DNA of 27,443 nucleotides from an uncultured Burkholderiales bacterium (lineage in GTDB: Bacteria > Pseudomonadota > Gammaproteobacteria > Burkholderiales > Burkholderiaceae_C): the NCBI GenBank assembly GCA_903887655.1, contig CAISQQ010000203.1, positions 1 through 27,443 on the forward strand. Reading direction: 5' to 3'. A program made the position numbers and the translations under genes. Positions 1 through 7,047 of this stretch are shown here, piece by piece (the stretch's first letter is position 1; every line of letters starts with the position of its first letter). The notes below the pieces were generated by a model. That model was not told where the DNA came from. It did no database searches and saw nothing but the letters and a program-made list of their open reading frames with translations.

Positions 1-891
1 AGGAGAGGCGCGCTTGAAACTCACCTCAGCGCGGCAGCCGTGGGCTTGCGCCACGCCTAGAGCGAGTTGGCGCATGGCCTCTTCAATGTCATCGAGCACG
101 CTTTCAGAGAACGTTCTCACGGTGCCACCCACCCAGGCCACATCGGGGATGACGTTGGGTGCACCAGAGCCCTGGATTTGCGTCACGGCCAAGAGAGCTC
201 GCTCGGTTGAGCTCACCACCCGGGGCACCAAACTTTGCAGTTGCTGCGCCAAATTGATGGTGGCGCCCACCGGGTCAATTCCCGTGTGGGGCAAGGAGGC
301 GTGGGTACCTTGGCCGTGAATGTCAACGCGCCAAGTGTTGCTCGAGGCCATCAAGGCGCCATGGTTGGTGGCAAAGTGTGCGACACCGTCCAAATAAAAA
401 TTGTGCAGGGCAAACACCGCATCGCAAGGAAAGCGCTCAAAAAGGCCATCTTGAATCATCTTCAAGGCGCCAGCTTTGCCCATTTCTTCGGCGGGCTGAA
501 AGATGAAATTCACACAGCCATCCCACTCGGTCTTTGCTTGTGACAAATGCCAAGCAGCGGCCAAGAGCATGGTGGTGTGGCCGTCATGACCACACGCGTG
601 CATGCGTCCGTCGTTGAGTGAGCGGTGCGCAAAGTGGTTATCCTCTTGCAGCGGCAAAGCGTCCAAGTCGGCTCTAAGACCAATCGAGCGCGTTGAGTGT
701 CCGCGCTTGAGCACGCCCACCACACCCGTGCCGGCCACACCTGTGTGGACCTCCAAGCCCCATTCGCTGAGCAACTGTGCCACCAAGGCGGCGGTACGGT
801 GCTCCTCAAAACCGAGCTCTGGGTGGGCGTGAATATCTCGGCGCAACGCCACAAAGCGAGAGATGTCGGCAAAACTTTCAACAATGTTCAT
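1..891 (-). CDS. M20-family amidohydrolase (M20D type), 3' end cut by window start
   Basis: Probable metal-dependent amidohydrolase of the hippurate hydrolase / N-acyl-amino-acid deacylase group, which cleaves amide bonds in acylated amino acids. The reading frame is open from the ATG at 891 to the window edge (297 residues, against about 390 for the family), so the C-terminus is missing. The N-terminal metal-binding region is intact: RADLDALP near residues 73-80, MHACGHDGH at 98-105 (Cys100, His102), the catalytic Glu pair in QPAEEMGKAGA near 135-136, and His163 in ALHNF. The dimerisation (lid) domain follows. It starts 18 bases after the dnaB stop and could be read from the same transcript. 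The family is clear; the substrate is not known. Confidence 0.9.
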   Translation of the reverse strand, partial: MNIVESFADISRFVALRRDIHAHPELGFEEHRTAALVAQLLSEWGLEVHTGVAGTGVVGVLKRGHSTRSIGLRADLDALPLQEDNHFAHRSLNDGRMHACGHDGHTTMLLAAAWHLSQAKTEWDGCVNFIFQPAEEMGKAGALKMIQDGLFERFPCDAVFALHNFYLDGVAHFATNHGALMASSNTWRVDIHGQGTHASLPHTGIDPVGATINLAQQLQSLVPRVVSSTERALLAVTQIQGSGAPNVIPDVAWVGGTVRTFSESVLDDIEEAMRQLALGVAQAHGCRAEVSFKRASP

Positions 892-909
892 GGCGAGGGC
901 CTTTGGTGA

Positions 910-2310
910 TCAATAGTCACCACCACTTGAAGCCATGGACTCAAACTTGGTGATGGATTTGAGGAAGGTGAGTTTGACAACGCCCGTGGGCCCGTTCCTG
1001 TGCTTGGTGATCAACACTTCGGCGACACCGGGCTCTTTGCTGTCCTTGTTGTAATAGTCATCGCGGTAGATGAACATGATCACATCGGCATCTTGCTCGA
1101 TGGCACCTGACTCGCGCAAGTCGCTCATCATCGGGCGCTTGTCGTTTCGTGTCTCCACGCTTCGGTTGAGCTGCGAGAGCGCCAAGACAGGACACTGCAA
1201 CTCTTTGGCGAGCATTTTAAGGCCGCGTGAAATCTCACCGAGCTCGGTCGAGCGGTTGTCGCCCTCGCTGGATGAGCCTGACATCAGTTGCAAATAGTCA
1301 ACAACGATCAGGCCGAGTTTGCCGCAGCGTTTCGCCAGCTTTCTGGCATTGCTGCGCAACTGATTGGGCGTGAGGCCTGGTGTCTCGTCAATGTGCAGGG
1401 CAATATTTCTCAGTTTTTCAATGGTCTCGGTGAGCTTGGGCCACTCGTCTTGGCTGAGCTTGCCCGTGCGCAAATGACCCTGATCAATGCGGCCAATGGA
1501 GCCCACAATACGAATGGCCAACTGTGAGGCACCCATTTCCATGGAGAACACCGCCACGGGGAGTTGCTCCTCAACGGCGACGTGCTCGGCAATGTTGATC
1601 GCCAAAGCGGTCTTGCCCATGGAAGGCCGAGCGGCCAGCACAATCAAGTCTCCCGGCTGAAAGCCCGAGGTCATGCGGTCAAGGTCATAAAAGCCCGTCG
1701 GCACACCGGTGATGTCATTGGGGTTTTGCGACATCTCATCGATGCGATCCATGAGCTCGAGCGTCAAGACATCCATCGATTGAAAGCCTTGCTTCATGCG
1801 TGAGCCTTCTTCACCAATGTTGAAGATCTTTTGCTCGGCCTCATCCAAAATTTGGTCGACTTGCTTGCCCTGCGGATTAAAGGCATGGGTGGCGATCTCG
1901 TCGCTGGCTGTCACGAGTTTGCGCAAGATGGAGCGCTCACGCACGATCTCGCCATAGCGACGAATGTTGGCGGCACTTGGCACATACTGCGCCAAGGAGT
2001 TCAAATACGACAGTCCACCAACCTCTTCGGCTCGGCCCATATTTTGCAAGGACTCGTAGACCGTGATCACATCAGCGGGCTTGTTCGCATTGATGAGTGC
2101 GGCGACCGACGAGAAGATCAACCGATTTTCAAAACGATAAAAATCGTTCTCCACCAACAAGTCTCCCACGCGGTCCCAAGAGGCGTTGTCCAGCAAGAGC
2201 CCACCAAGCACACTCGACTCAGCCTCCATCGAATGCGGCGGGATGCGCAACTGCGCAGCCGCGGGATCGGAATAAGGACTGGGGTCAAATGGGGAGAGAA
2301 CTGCAGACAT
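910..2310 (-). CDS. dnaB: Replicative DNA helicase DnaB
   Basis: Hexameric 5'-3' helicase that unwinds DNA at the replication fork and binds primase. The 466-residue protein has the DnaB N-terminal domain (about 22-125), a linker, and the RecA-like C-terminal domain, with Walker A ARPSMGKT near residues 227-234, Walker B LIVVDYLQLM, and the late motifs LSQLNRSVE and SDLRESGAIEQDAD. I chose the ATG at 2310 because MSAVLSPF fits the family start; the frame is open 17 codons further upstream, but that stretch looks like leader. No intein is present. It lies downstream of the ribosomal protein operon on the same strand but is separated by a terminator and has its own promoter candidate with DnaA boxes. 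Confidence 0.98.
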   Translation of the reverse strand: MSAVLSPFDPSPYSDPAAAQLRIPPHSMEAESSVLGGLLLDNASWDRVGDLLVENDFYRFENRLIFSSVAALINANKPADVITVYESLQNMGRAEEVGGLSYLNSLAQYVPSAANIRRYGEIVRERSILRKLVTASDEIATHAFNPQGKQVDQILDEAEQKIFNIGEEGSRMKQGFQSMDVLTLELMDRIDEMSQNPNDITGVPTGFYDLDRMTSGFQPGDLIVLAARPSMGKTALAINIAEHVAVEEQLPVAVFSMEMGASQLAIRIVGSIGRIDQGHLRTGKLSQDEWPKLTETIEKLRNIALHIDETPGLTPNQLRSNARKLAKRCGKLGLIVVDYLQLMSGSSSEGDNRSTELGEISRGLKMLAKELQCPVLALSQLNRSVETRNDKRPMMSDLRESGAIEQDADVIMFIYRDDYYNKDSKEPGVAEVLITKHRNGPTGVVKLTFLKSITKFESMASSGGDY

Positions 2311-2376
2311 GCACTGGGGCCTTTGAAGCGAAGGTGAATCGTAAACTTTTTCCAACCCCAAGTCACGCGCTAACCT

Positions 2377-2396
2377 TGTGCAAATGCTGTGGATAA
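2377..2396 (-). promoter_or_regulatory. Tandem DnaA boxes upstream of dnaB
   Basis: On the minus strand TTATCCACA (2388-2396) is a perfect match to the classical DnaA box. ATTTGCACA (2377-2385) matches TTWTNCACA at 8 of 9 positions. They have the same orientation and are 2 bp apart, so their centres are 11 bp (one helical turn) apart. They lie immediately downstream of a perfect TTGACA. Binding by DnaA is inferred from the motif. Confidence 0.6.
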
Positions 2397-2398
2397 AC

Positions 2399-2404
2399 TG
2401 TCAA
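2399..2404 (-). promoter_or_regulatory. Candidate -35 element of the dnaB promoter
   Basis: A perfect TTGACA is read on the minus strand about 90 bp before the dnaB start. The hexamer at a spacing of 17 (GCACAA) is a poor -10, so the promoter would be weak or activator-dependent. The DnaA boxes occupy the spacer. Confidence 0.4.
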
Positions 2405-2458
2405 CAACTCAAAAACCTGCAAGCCACTCGTGTCTGCACCACCTGAGGGGCTCCGTGC

Positions 2459-2472
2459 GGGGGTGTTCCCCC
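2459..2472. repeat. Short GC hairpin between dnaB and the rplI terminator
   Basis: Five G, a TGTT loop and five C form a tight hairpin with no T-run on either side. It could add to termination of the rplI transcript or stabilise an RNA end. The rest of the 281-base gap 2311-2591 holds only the dnaB promoter elements and the terminator. Confidence 0.35.
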
Positions 2473-2490
2473 TGTGAGCTTAGAGGGAAA

Positions 2491-2528
2491 AAACAAAAAA
2501 AATCCACCCAAGCGTGAACTTGGATGGA
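2491..2528 (-). terminator. Rho-independent terminator of the rpsF-rplI operon
   Basis: Arms 2503-2512 and 2519-2528 pair over 10 bp with a single G-U, around a 6-base loop. On the minus strand the hairpin is followed by eight T, one G and six T. It lies about 65 bases past the rplI stop and insulates dnaB from the ribosomal protein operon. Confidence 0.85.
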
Positions 2529-2591
2529 GATGCGTGAGACCCACTGCAAGGGCCGTGCGCCAAGGCAACGGCTCAATGCCTGCGAGTTGGC

Positions 2592-3044
2592 TTAGGCGGT
2601 TTCGCCGTAAACACTCACCGTGATTTCGACCACCACATCGGTGTGCAATGACACGCTCACCGTGGAGTCACCCACCACTTTGATGGGGCCTGTGGGCATG
2701 CGAACAGCAGACTTGGGCACTTTAAAGCCGGTTTTACCCAACTCTTCAGAGATGTCAAAATTGGTGACTGAACCGAACAAGCGGCCGTCCACACCGGCTT
2801 TTTGTGTCACTTTGAGGGTGGTGCCAGCCAGTTTCTCGCCCAAAGCTTGGGCTTCGGCCAATTTCTCGGCGGCGAGTTTCTCAAGCTCCGCGCGTTTTTT
2901 CTCAAACTCTTCAATGGCCTGGGCCGTGGCACGGCGAGCGCGACCAGAAGGGATGAGGAAGTTGCGGGCGTAGCCATCTTTGACTCGGACGATTTCGCCC
3001 AGGGCACCCAAATTCACCACTTTGTCTAAAAGAATAATTTGCAT
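2592..3044 (-). CDS. rplI: 50S ribosomal protein L9
   Basis: L9 binds 23S rRNA at the base of the L1 stalk and helps keep the reading frame. The 150-residue protein has the full family architecture: the N-terminal RNA-binding domain with MQIILLDKVVNLG and the signature GYARNFLIP near residues 24-32, a long charged connecting helix (about 40-75), and the C-terminal domain. Length is normal. It is the last gene of the operon, 12 bases after rpsR, and the terminator follows. Confidence 0.98.
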   Translation of the reverse strand: MQIILLDKVVNLGALGEIVRVKDGYARNFLIPSGRARRATAQAIEEFEKKRAELEKLAAEKLAEAQALGEKLAGTTLKVTQKAGVDGRLFGSVTNFDISEELGKTGFKVPKSAVRMPTGPIKVVGDSTVSVSLHTDVVVEITVSVYGETA

Positions 3045-3056
3045 GATAAGTCCCTC

Positions 3057-3338
3057 TTAGATGCGGTGTTGGTCGCTGTAAGGCAACATGGCCAAAAAGC
3101 GTGCACGCTTGATGGCGGTATTGAGTTGGCGCTGGAAAATGGCACGAGTTCCTGTCAAACGAGCAGGAATGATCTTGCCGTTTTCAGCAATGAAGTCTCT
3201 CAAGGTATCGATATCTTTGTAGTCGATTTCTTCCACGCCTGTGACAGTGAAGCGGCAAAAGCGCTTTCTCTTAAAGAGCAGCGACTGGGTGTTGCGCTTG
3301 GGGCGCTTGTCTTTGTTGAACTTTTTAAATGTGGCCAT
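3057..3338 (-). CDS. rpsR: 30S ribosomal protein S18
   Basis: S18 forms a heterodimer with S6 on the 30S platform. The 93-residue protein has the conserved core (DYKDIDTLRDFIAENGKIIPARLTGT) and the basic C-terminal part RQLNTAIKRARFLAMLPYSD. It follows priB by 11 bases in the classical S6-PriB-S18-L9 order. Confidence 0.98.
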   Translation of the reverse strand: MATFKKFNKDKRPKRNTQSLLFKRKRFCRFTVTGVEEIDYKDIDTLRDFIAENGKIIPARLTGTRAIFQRQLNTAIKRARFLAMLPYSDQHRI

Positions 3339-3349
3339 GGTCTTGGCTC

Positions 3350-3640
3350 CTATGAAATGGGTTGAATCTGGGTCAAATGAAAAATCACACTTTTGGTCTG
3401 GTTGGGCGTGGCTAAAAAACCTTCAAATTGACGCTCACTGCCCAAGGGCAAGGCGCTGATGGTTTTGGCCAAATCCCCCAAGGCTCGGGTCTTGAGGGTC
3501 GCTTTCACGACCCGCTCCAGACCGGCCTCTTCAAGATGAGAAACGTGTTCCAGTAAGACATCGATGGCAGGCAAGCCTGCCGGTGTGTACCTCATGGTCG
3601 AGATTTCAACCAAACTGGCGGTTAAAACCAAACGATTCAC
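3350..3640 (-). CDS. priB: Primosomal replication protein N (PriB)
   Basis: A small OB-fold single-strand DNA binding protein that, with PriA and DnaT, restarts stalled replication forks. The 96-residue protein starts MNRLVLTASLVE and contains GLPAIDVLLEH and the RQFEGFLA segment typical of betaproteobacterial PriB. Its place between rpsF and rpsR is the usual one in beta- and gammaproteobacteria and supports the call strongly. The fold is short and poorly conserved, so context carries much of the weight. Confidence 0.92.
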   Translation of the reverse strand: MNRLVLTASLVEISTMRYTPAGLPAIDVLLEHVSHLEEAGLERVVKATLKTRALGDLAKTISALPLGSERQFEGFLATPNQTKSVIFHLTQIQPIS

Positions 3641-3661
3641 ATCAAGCCAAAAGGGTGTGGA

Positions 3662-4027
3662 TTAGGCTTGGAACTCAGCTTGCTGGGTCTTTCTGGCTTC
3701 CTCGCGCTCAACAGTCTTCATCATGGATGAAGGACCCGTCTCGGCTTTGGACTTGACCACGGTCAAGTGACGCAAGACTGCATCGTTGAATTTAAAAGCG
3801 TGCTCCAACTCGGCCATGATTTCTTTGGAGGCCTCGATGTTGACACACAAATAGTGGGCCTTGGCCAACTTGTTGATCATGTAAGTCAACTGGCGGCGTC
3901 CCCAGTCTTCAATGCGATGAATCGTTCCACCACCGGTGGTGATGAGGCTTTTGTAACGCTCAAGCATCGCAGGCACTTGTTCGCTTTGATCCGGGTGGAT
4001 CATTAAGATGATTTCGTAATGACGCAT
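3662..4027 (-). CDS. rpsF: 30S ribosomal protein S6
   Basis: S6 binds S18 and the central domain of 16S rRNA. The 121-residue protein begins MRHYEIILMIHPDQSEQ and includes IEDWGRRQLTYMINK and the HYLCVNIEA strand of the ferredoxin-like fold. I chose the ATG at 4027 because AAGGAGAG lies just upstream (4031-4038); the open frame to 4105 is leader. It is the first gene of its operon, with a promoter and leader hairpin upstream. Confidence 0.97.
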   Translation of the reverse strand: MRHYEIILMIHPDQSEQVPAMLERYKSLITTGGGTIHRIEDWGRRQLTYMINKLAKAHYLCVNIEASKEIMAELEHAFKFNDAVLRHLTVVKSKAETGPSSMMKTVEREEARKTQQAEFQA

Positions 4028-4047
4028 AGACTCTCCTTGTGGATTGA

Positions 4048-4078
4048 GCCACTCACAGCGTCTAAATTGTGATGTGGC
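4048..4078 (-). promoter_or_regulatory. rpsF: Leader hairpin in front of rpsF
   Basis: On the minus strand GCCAC, a bulged A, TCACA, a 10-base loop, TGTGA and GTGGC form a stem of 10 perfect pairs with one bulge. It ends about 10 bases before the rpsF Shine-Dalgarno sequence. Leaders of rpsF are known in many bacteria to bind the S6:S18 complex for autoregulation. I do not see the conserved CCG of that published motif in the bulge, so the function is inferred from position and pairing only. Confidence 0.6.
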
Positions 4079-4093
4079 AAGGGAAAACCCACG

Positions 4094-4120
4094 ATTATAG
4101 CCCATTTCTCATGAGATGGG
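4094..4120 (-). promoter_or_regulatory. rpsF operon promoter with overlapping inverted repeat
   Basis: A perfect TATAAT is read on the minus strand at 4094-4099, 67 bases before the rpsF start. No good -35 is seen at 16-18 bp. Directly upstream of the -10, 4101-4120 is an inverted repeat: CCCAT and ATGGG arms around an 8-bp perfect palindrome CTCATGAG. It fills the -35/-10 spacer, where an operator or activator site would lie. Confidence 0.55.
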
Positions 4121-4397
4121 CCAGTTTTGCCCTCCAAGACCCATTTGCGGGTCAAAGAGTGGGGTTTTCGCCGAAAAACACACCCACTGGTGTGCGCCAA
4201 GAGCCCATGAAGAGGATGGGCCCCTCGCCAAAGCACCATGGGCCGTCGGGATGAGGGCCCCAGGTGGTCGAGAAAAAGGGCATCCTCTGGCGATAGTGGA
4301 GGCTCTACAATGAGCGGGGTCGAGTCGAACTCAAACCGACCGATTCCACACCCAGGCCCATCCGTTTGCACTGCTCACCCTCCTATTACCGCACCTC
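4121..4397. other. Intergenic region upstream of surE
   Basis: Together with the rpsF leader this makes 370 bases without a gene. I see no convincing gene, tRNA or strong promoter here. TACAAT near 4310 is a possible plus-strand -10 for surE without a matching -35. A 5-bp hairpin (GACCC/GGGTC, 4138-4153) is too weak to interpret. Confidence 0.4.
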
Positions 4398-5177
4398 ATG
4401 AACATTTTGGTCTCCAATGACGACGGCTACCAGGCCCCCGGTATTCTTGCCTTGTACGAGGCCTTCAAAGACATGGGGCACGTGATGGTGGTTGCCCCCG
4501 AGCAAAACAACAGCGCCAAATCCAATGCATTGACGCTCAATTCTCCCTTGTACGTGAGCCAAGCCAACGCGCACACCCGCTTTATCAACGGCACACCCGC
4601 CGATTGTGTGCACATCGCTTTGACTGGACTGCTCGACTTTCGACCTGATTTGGTCATCTCTGGCATCAACAATGGCGCCAACATGGGGGATGACACCATT
4701 TACTCCGGCACGGTAGGCGCGGCCATGGAGGCGTACCTCATGGGCATCCCCGCCATTGCCTTCTCACAGGTCAAAAAAGGCTGGCAGCACTTGGACGAGG
4801 CCGCCCTTCGCGCCCGAGAAATCGTCGATGCGCTCATCTCTCAAGGCAAACTCTCCCAAGCCCCTGGCCAAAAAACGGCCCCTTGGTTGCTCAATGTGAA
4901 CATGCCCAACTTGCCCCGCGAGGAGCACCAGGGTTTCCAAATCTGCCGCTTGGGTCGCCGCCATGCCGCTGAGCGCGTGATCACCCAAGAAAACCCCAGG
5001 GGTGAGACCATGTACTGGATTGGTGGCGCGGGAGCCGCCAAGGACGATGCCCAAGGCACGGATTTTCACGCCACCCGCGCCGGCTTCATCTCGATCACGC
5101 CCTTGCAGGTGGATTTGACCGAGCACGAGAGCTTATCGACTTGGGGTGCATCCCTTCAAGGCCAGCGTTTGGCATGA
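4398..5177 (+). CDS. surE: 5'/3'-nucleotidase SurE
   Basis: Metal-dependent phosphatase acting on nucleoside monophosphates and short polyphosphate, linked to stationary-phase survival. The 259-residue protein begins MNILVSNDDGYQAPG with the metal-binding Asp8-Asp9; Ser39 (NNSA) and the Asn pair in SGINNGANMGDD (about 91-92) complete the active site, followed by YSGTVGAAMEA. Length is normal. There is no clear Shine-Dalgarno sequence in front of the ATG. It is the first gene of surE-pcm-nlpD and overlaps pcm by the ATGA arrangement. Confidence 0.98.
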   Translation: MNILVSNDDGYQAPGILALYEAFKDMGHVMVVAPEQNNSAKSNALTLNSPLYVSQANAHTRFINGTPADCVHIALTGLLDFRPDLVISGINNGANMGDDTIYSGTVGAAMEAYLMGIPAIAFSQVKKGWQHLDEAALRAREIVDALISQGKLSQAPGQKTAPWLLNVNMPNLPREEHQGFQICRLGRRHAAERVITQENPRGETMYWIGGAGAAKDDAQGTDFHATRAGFISITPLQVDLTEHESLSTWGASLQGQRLA

Positions 5178-5980
5178 AAAAACGCCCTGGTTTTCCTGCC
5201 AAGGTGGATTTTGGTCAAACCCACACACCACCCAGCACCCAGTTGTCTGCCACCAAGGTCTTGCCTGCGGCGGGCCTGGCCCAAAAAGTCAAAACCCCCA
5301 TCAACACCACACCGAGTGGTATAGGACTGGATTCGGCCAAAGTGCGCGAGCGCATGGTGCAAAAACTGGCCCTGCAGGGCTTGGAGGACGAGTGGGTGCT
5401 CAAGGCCATGGGCAAGGTCGAGCGCCATCGCTTTGTCGACACCGCTTTGGTCAACCAAGCCTACGAGGACACGAGCCTGCCCATCGGGCTGGGTCAAACC
5501 ATCTCCAAGCCCAATGTGGTAGCCAGAATGATTGCGCTGCTCAGAGGCGGCAAGAATTTACTCATCAACGGCAAAATCGGCAAAGTCCTGGAGATTGGTA
5601 CCGGTTGCGGCTATCAAGCCGCCTTGCTCAGTGAGGTGAGCAAGGCCGTCTTCAGCATTGAACGACTCAAGGGCCTGCACGATAAAGCCATCGAGAACTT
5701 GACGCCGCTAGAGCTGCACAATGTCACGCTGATTTTTGGCGACGGCATGCTCGGCCATCCGAGCGAAGCGCCCTATGGCGGCATCATCTCTGCCGCCGGC
5801 GGCGACACGGTGCCCCAAGCGTGGATTGATCAACTGGCCATGGGCGGGCGTTTGGTCGCGCCCTGGTCGAGCGAGGGCGCGAGCCAAAGCCTCTTGGTGA
5901 TCGATAAAACACCGCAAGGCCTTCAACGCCAGGTCCTTGAGCCGGTTCATTTTGTGCCCCTAAAATCGGGCGTTGCATGA
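5174..5980 (+). CDS. pcm: Protein-L-isoaspartate O-methyltransferase
   Basis: Repairs isoaspartyl damage in aged proteins by SAM-dependent carboxyl methylation. The ATG at 5174 overlaps the surE stop by four bases, which decides the start and implies translational coupling. The 268-residue protein has IGLGQTISKPNVVARM (about 104-119) and the SAM motif KVLEIGTGCGYQAALL (about 137-152), then IISAAGGDTVP and GGRLVAPW. About 55 residues precede the part alignable with the E. coli enzyme; they are rich in Thr, Pro and Lys and look disordered. Confidence 0.95.
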   Translation: MKKRPGFPAKVDFGQTHTPPSTQLSATKVLPAAGLAQKVKTPINTTPSGIGLDSAKVRERMVQKLALQGLEDEWVLKAMGKVERHRFVDTALVNQAYEDTSLPIGLGQTISKPNVVARMIALLRGGKNLLINGKIGKVLEIGTGCGYQAALLSEVSKAVFSIERLKGLHDKAIENLTPLELHNVTLIFGDGMLGHPSEAPYGGIISAAGGDTVPQAWIDQLAMGGRLVAPWSSEGASQSLLVIDKTPQGLQRQVLEPVHFVPLKSGVA

Positions 5981-5996
5981 TGCAAAGGGATTTGAC

Positions 5997-6950
5997 ATGA
6001 TGAATTTTTTAAAGCTTCTCCAAGGCCCTGAGCGGCTGTGGATTTGCGCCCTGTTGCTCGCATTGGTGAGCTGCTCGGGACTGGACTCTTCTCGCCGAGT
6101 GCCCGCCCCTGTCGAAGAGCGCAAAGCCACCAAAACCCAAACCATTTGGTCCTCCATGCCCCAGGCCAAACCAGCGCCTGAGCGCATGGCCTCCCCCCCA
6201 CCCGATCAACCCGGGTTTTACACGGTGAGGCCGGGTGACACCCTCATTCGCATCGGGCTCGATCAGGGACAAAACTGGCGAGATTTGGCCCGCTGGAACA
6301 ACCTCGACAACCCCAACTCACTGGAAGTGGGCCAGCAGCTGCGCGTGCAACCCCCCAGCACCTCGGTGCAAGGCAGTGCAGCCGCGCCCTCTTACAGCGT
6401 TGACTCGCCCAATCCAGGGGTGATAGTGCAACCCGTGACCAGCACAGTGATCGTGCCGCCTCCTGCCACAGCCTTGCCAAGTGCCGCCAGTGCGCCAGCA
6501 GCCGCGCCCAACCCCATGGCACCGCGTCCAAGCGCGGTGGCCTCTCCTAGCGCGTCGTCTCCAGCCTTGGAGGGCAGCGATGAGTTGAGCTTTGCTTGGC
6601 CAGCGCATGGCAATGTCATCAGTTATTTTGACGAGAGCAAAACCCTCAAAGGCCTGGACATTGGCGGCAAAACAGGGGACGCGGTTTTGGCGGCCGCCGA
6701 CGGCAAAGTCGTCTATGCGGGCAACGGACTTCGGGGATACGGCAATTTGGTCATTCTCAAACACAACAACACCTATTTGAGTGCCTACGCACACAACCAA
6801 ACCTTGTTGGTCAAAGAGGATCAATCGGTCAAGAGAGGTCAAAAGATTGCTGAAATGGGCAGCACCGACAGCGAACAGGTCAATTTGCACTTCGAAATCA
6901 GAAAGTTGGGCAAACCGGTGGACCCCCTCAAGTTCTTGCCGCCACATTGA
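5997..6950 (+). CDS. nlpD: NlpD-type lipoprotein with LysM and degenerate M23 domains
   Basis: Outer-membrane lipoprotein that, in relatives, activates the amidase AmiC at the division site. A signal peptide ends at a lipobox, LVSC (Cys26). A LysM peptidoglycan-binding domain (YTVRPGDTLIRIG, about 75-117) follows, then a long Ala/Pro/Ser linker (about 118-205) and a C-terminal M23/LytM domain. In that domain the first zinc ligand is lost (KGLDIGGKTGD), although LHFEIR remains, so it is expected to regulate rather than cut peptidoglycan, as known for NlpD. AAAGGGA lies 6-9 bases before two adjacent ATG codons (5997 and 6000); either may be used. The gene that normally follows, rpoS, is missing. 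Confidence 0.93.
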   Translation: MMNFLKLLQGPERLWICALLLALVSCSGLDSSRRVPAPVEERKATKTQTIWSSMPQAKPAPERMASPPPDQPGFYTVRPGDTLIRIGLDQGQNWRDLARWNNLDNPNSLEVGQQLRVQPPSTSVQGSAAAPSYSVDSPNPGVIVQPVTSTVIVPPPATALPSAASAPAAAPNPMAPRPSAVASPSASSPALEGSDELSFAWPAHGNVISYFDESKTLKGLDIGGKTGDAVLAAADGKVVYAGNGLRGYGNLVILKHNNTYLSAYAHNQTLLVKEDQSVKRGQKIAEMGSTDSEQVNLHFEIRKLGKPVDPLKFLPPH

Positions 6951-6997
6951 ACGCTCGGCTCTTGGCGCGGACCTCACCCCCCTGCGCTTTACCTCTC

Positions 6998-7025
6998 GGG
7001 TTGGGCCCCAGCTCGACGCCAACCC
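6998..7025 (+). repeat. Inverted repeat between nlpD and rlmD
   Basis: GGGTTGG (6998-7004) and CCAACCC (7019-7025) pair perfectly over 7 bp around a 14-base loop, ending 22 bases before the rlmD ATG. There is no T-run. It could be a weak attenuator or could mask the rlmD ribosome-binding region, which has no strong Shine-Dalgarno sequence. Confidence 0.35.
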
Positions 7026-7047
7026 CCTTCCTCTCTCAAAGCCTGAC

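Noticed and set aside
2311..2361. Upstream extension of dnaB to the ATG at 2361
   Set aside because: The 17 extra residues do not look like a DnaB N-terminus, and the start at 2310 fits the family; the stretch is leader sequence.
4003..4371. 122-codon minus-strand frame covering the rpsF upstream region
   Set aside because: It overlaps the rpsF promoter, leader hairpin and gene start, has no recognisable domain, and its composition looks non-coding.
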